Assembly: GCA_023430705.1 (NCBI GenBank) | Contig: JAEYZJ010000111.1 | Location: forward strand, 1 to 13,620 | Length of the DNA stretch: 13,620 bases | Direction: 5' to 3' | DNA from: Pseudomonadota bacterium | Lineage (GTDB): Bacteria > Pseudomonadota > Alphaproteobacteria > Rhizobiales > Devosiaceae | In this document: piece by piece, positions 13,328 through 13,620 of the stretch | Layout of the letters: each line of letters starts with the position of its first letter | How positions within the stretch are numbered: position 1 is the first letter of the stretch | The notes under the pieces: model-generated | What the model was told of the DNA's origin: nothing | Seen by the model: only the letters and a program-made list of their open reading frames with translations | Database searches by the model: none | Program-made: the position numbers and the translations under genes

Positions 13328-13620
13328 ATGAACGTCCACTTCAGCGAAACCAGTCGCAGTCTTCTTGAGACGACCGGCAACGAGAAATTTCGCACGATCC
13401 TGGCCGACCCGCCGTGGCGCTTTGCCAACCGTACCGGCAAGGTTGCACCGGAGCATCGGCGACTTGCGCGCTACGGCACAATGTCGACTGACGAGATCTG
13501 CGAGTTGCCGGTCAAATCGGTGGCCCAACCCACTTCGCATCTTTACATGTGGGTGCCAAACGCGCTCCTGCCGGATGGCCTGCGGGTCATGGCGGCCTGG
13601 GGCTTCGAGTACAAGGCGAA
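13328..13620 (+). CDS. MT-A70 family DNA N6-adenine methyltransferase, N-terminal part
   Basis: A partial gene; 97 codons are visible before the window ends. The catalytic motif DPPW with RF following is at residues 28-33 (TILADPPWRF), then YGTMSTDEICELPVKSVA (about 50-67), LYMWVPNALLPDGLRVM (73-89) and AAWGFEYKA at 90-97, the order typical of MT-A70 enzymes such as those found on phages, plasmids and genomic islands. The predicted reaction is SAM-dependent methylation of adenine in DNA. The ATG at 13328 has AGGAG 8 nt upstream, lying in the 7-nt loop of a TGGCG/CGCCA hairpin (13308-13324). The reading frame is open upstream to 13106, through the argG relic. Codons such as CTT, TTT, AAA and AGT are commoner than in the neighbours, hinting at transfer. 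Confidence 0.85.
   Translation, partial: MNVHFSETSRSLLETTGNEKFRTILADPPWRFANRTGKVAPEHRRLARYGTMSTDEICELPVKSVAQPTSHLYMWVPNALLPDGLRVMAAWGFEYKA

Overview
The window looks like the chromosome of a high-GC (roughly two thirds G+C by eye) alphaproteobacterium, probably of the Hyphomicrobiales. The pointers are a DUF2336 protein, a 'host attachment' protein, a katG/oxyR divergon, RarD and MOSC genes, an OhrR-type MarR regulator, and a promoter that fits the rhizobial CTTGAC-N17-CTATAT pattern. No rRNA, tRNA, CRISPR array or insertion sequence is visible. Genes are dense, with one gap over 300 bp (12609-13327).

Layout. 1-863: an ArsR-family repressor overlapping an SRPBCC/AHSA1-type gene by ATGA, behind a perfect inverted-repeat operator. 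882-2455 (minus): a small membrane protein and a DUF2336 protein, separated by a Rho-independent terminator. 2596-5834: katG (minus, own terminator) divergent from oxyR (plus), with a likely OxyR site over the oxyR start codon. 5816-7308 (minus): rarD then a MOSC gene, coupled by ATGA; the MOSC gene overlaps the oxyR 3' end tail to tail. 7476-7928: host attachment protein. 7947-10503 (minus): alpha/beta hydrolase 2, tam-like methyltransferase, alpha/beta hydrolase 1. 10674-11150: OhrR-like regulator divergent from hydrolase 2, with repeated TATCGCGATA boxes between them. 11271-12608: argG (long, type 2). 12609-13327: non-coding, hairpin- and G-rich sequence ending in a relic of an argG coding segment. 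13328-end: start of an MT-A70 DNA adenine methyltransferase, cut by the window edge.

How the genes work together. Two cysteine-based peroxide sensors sit about 6 kb apart: OxyR beside katG (hydrogen peroxide) and an OhrR-like protein (organic hydroperoxides) beside an alpha/beta hydrolase rather than ohr. Most of the rest is ordinary core or housekeeping content.

The most interesting parts are: (1) the 10538-10665 regulatory region, where a near-consensus promoter is flanked by TATCGCGATA boxes and the regulator's ribosome binding site lies in a long inverted repeat; and (2) the right end, where a diverged argG fragment, a G-tract cluster, lower-GC codons and an MT-A70 methyltransferase suggest the edge of an acquired region. 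I did not find a clearly new multi-gene system.
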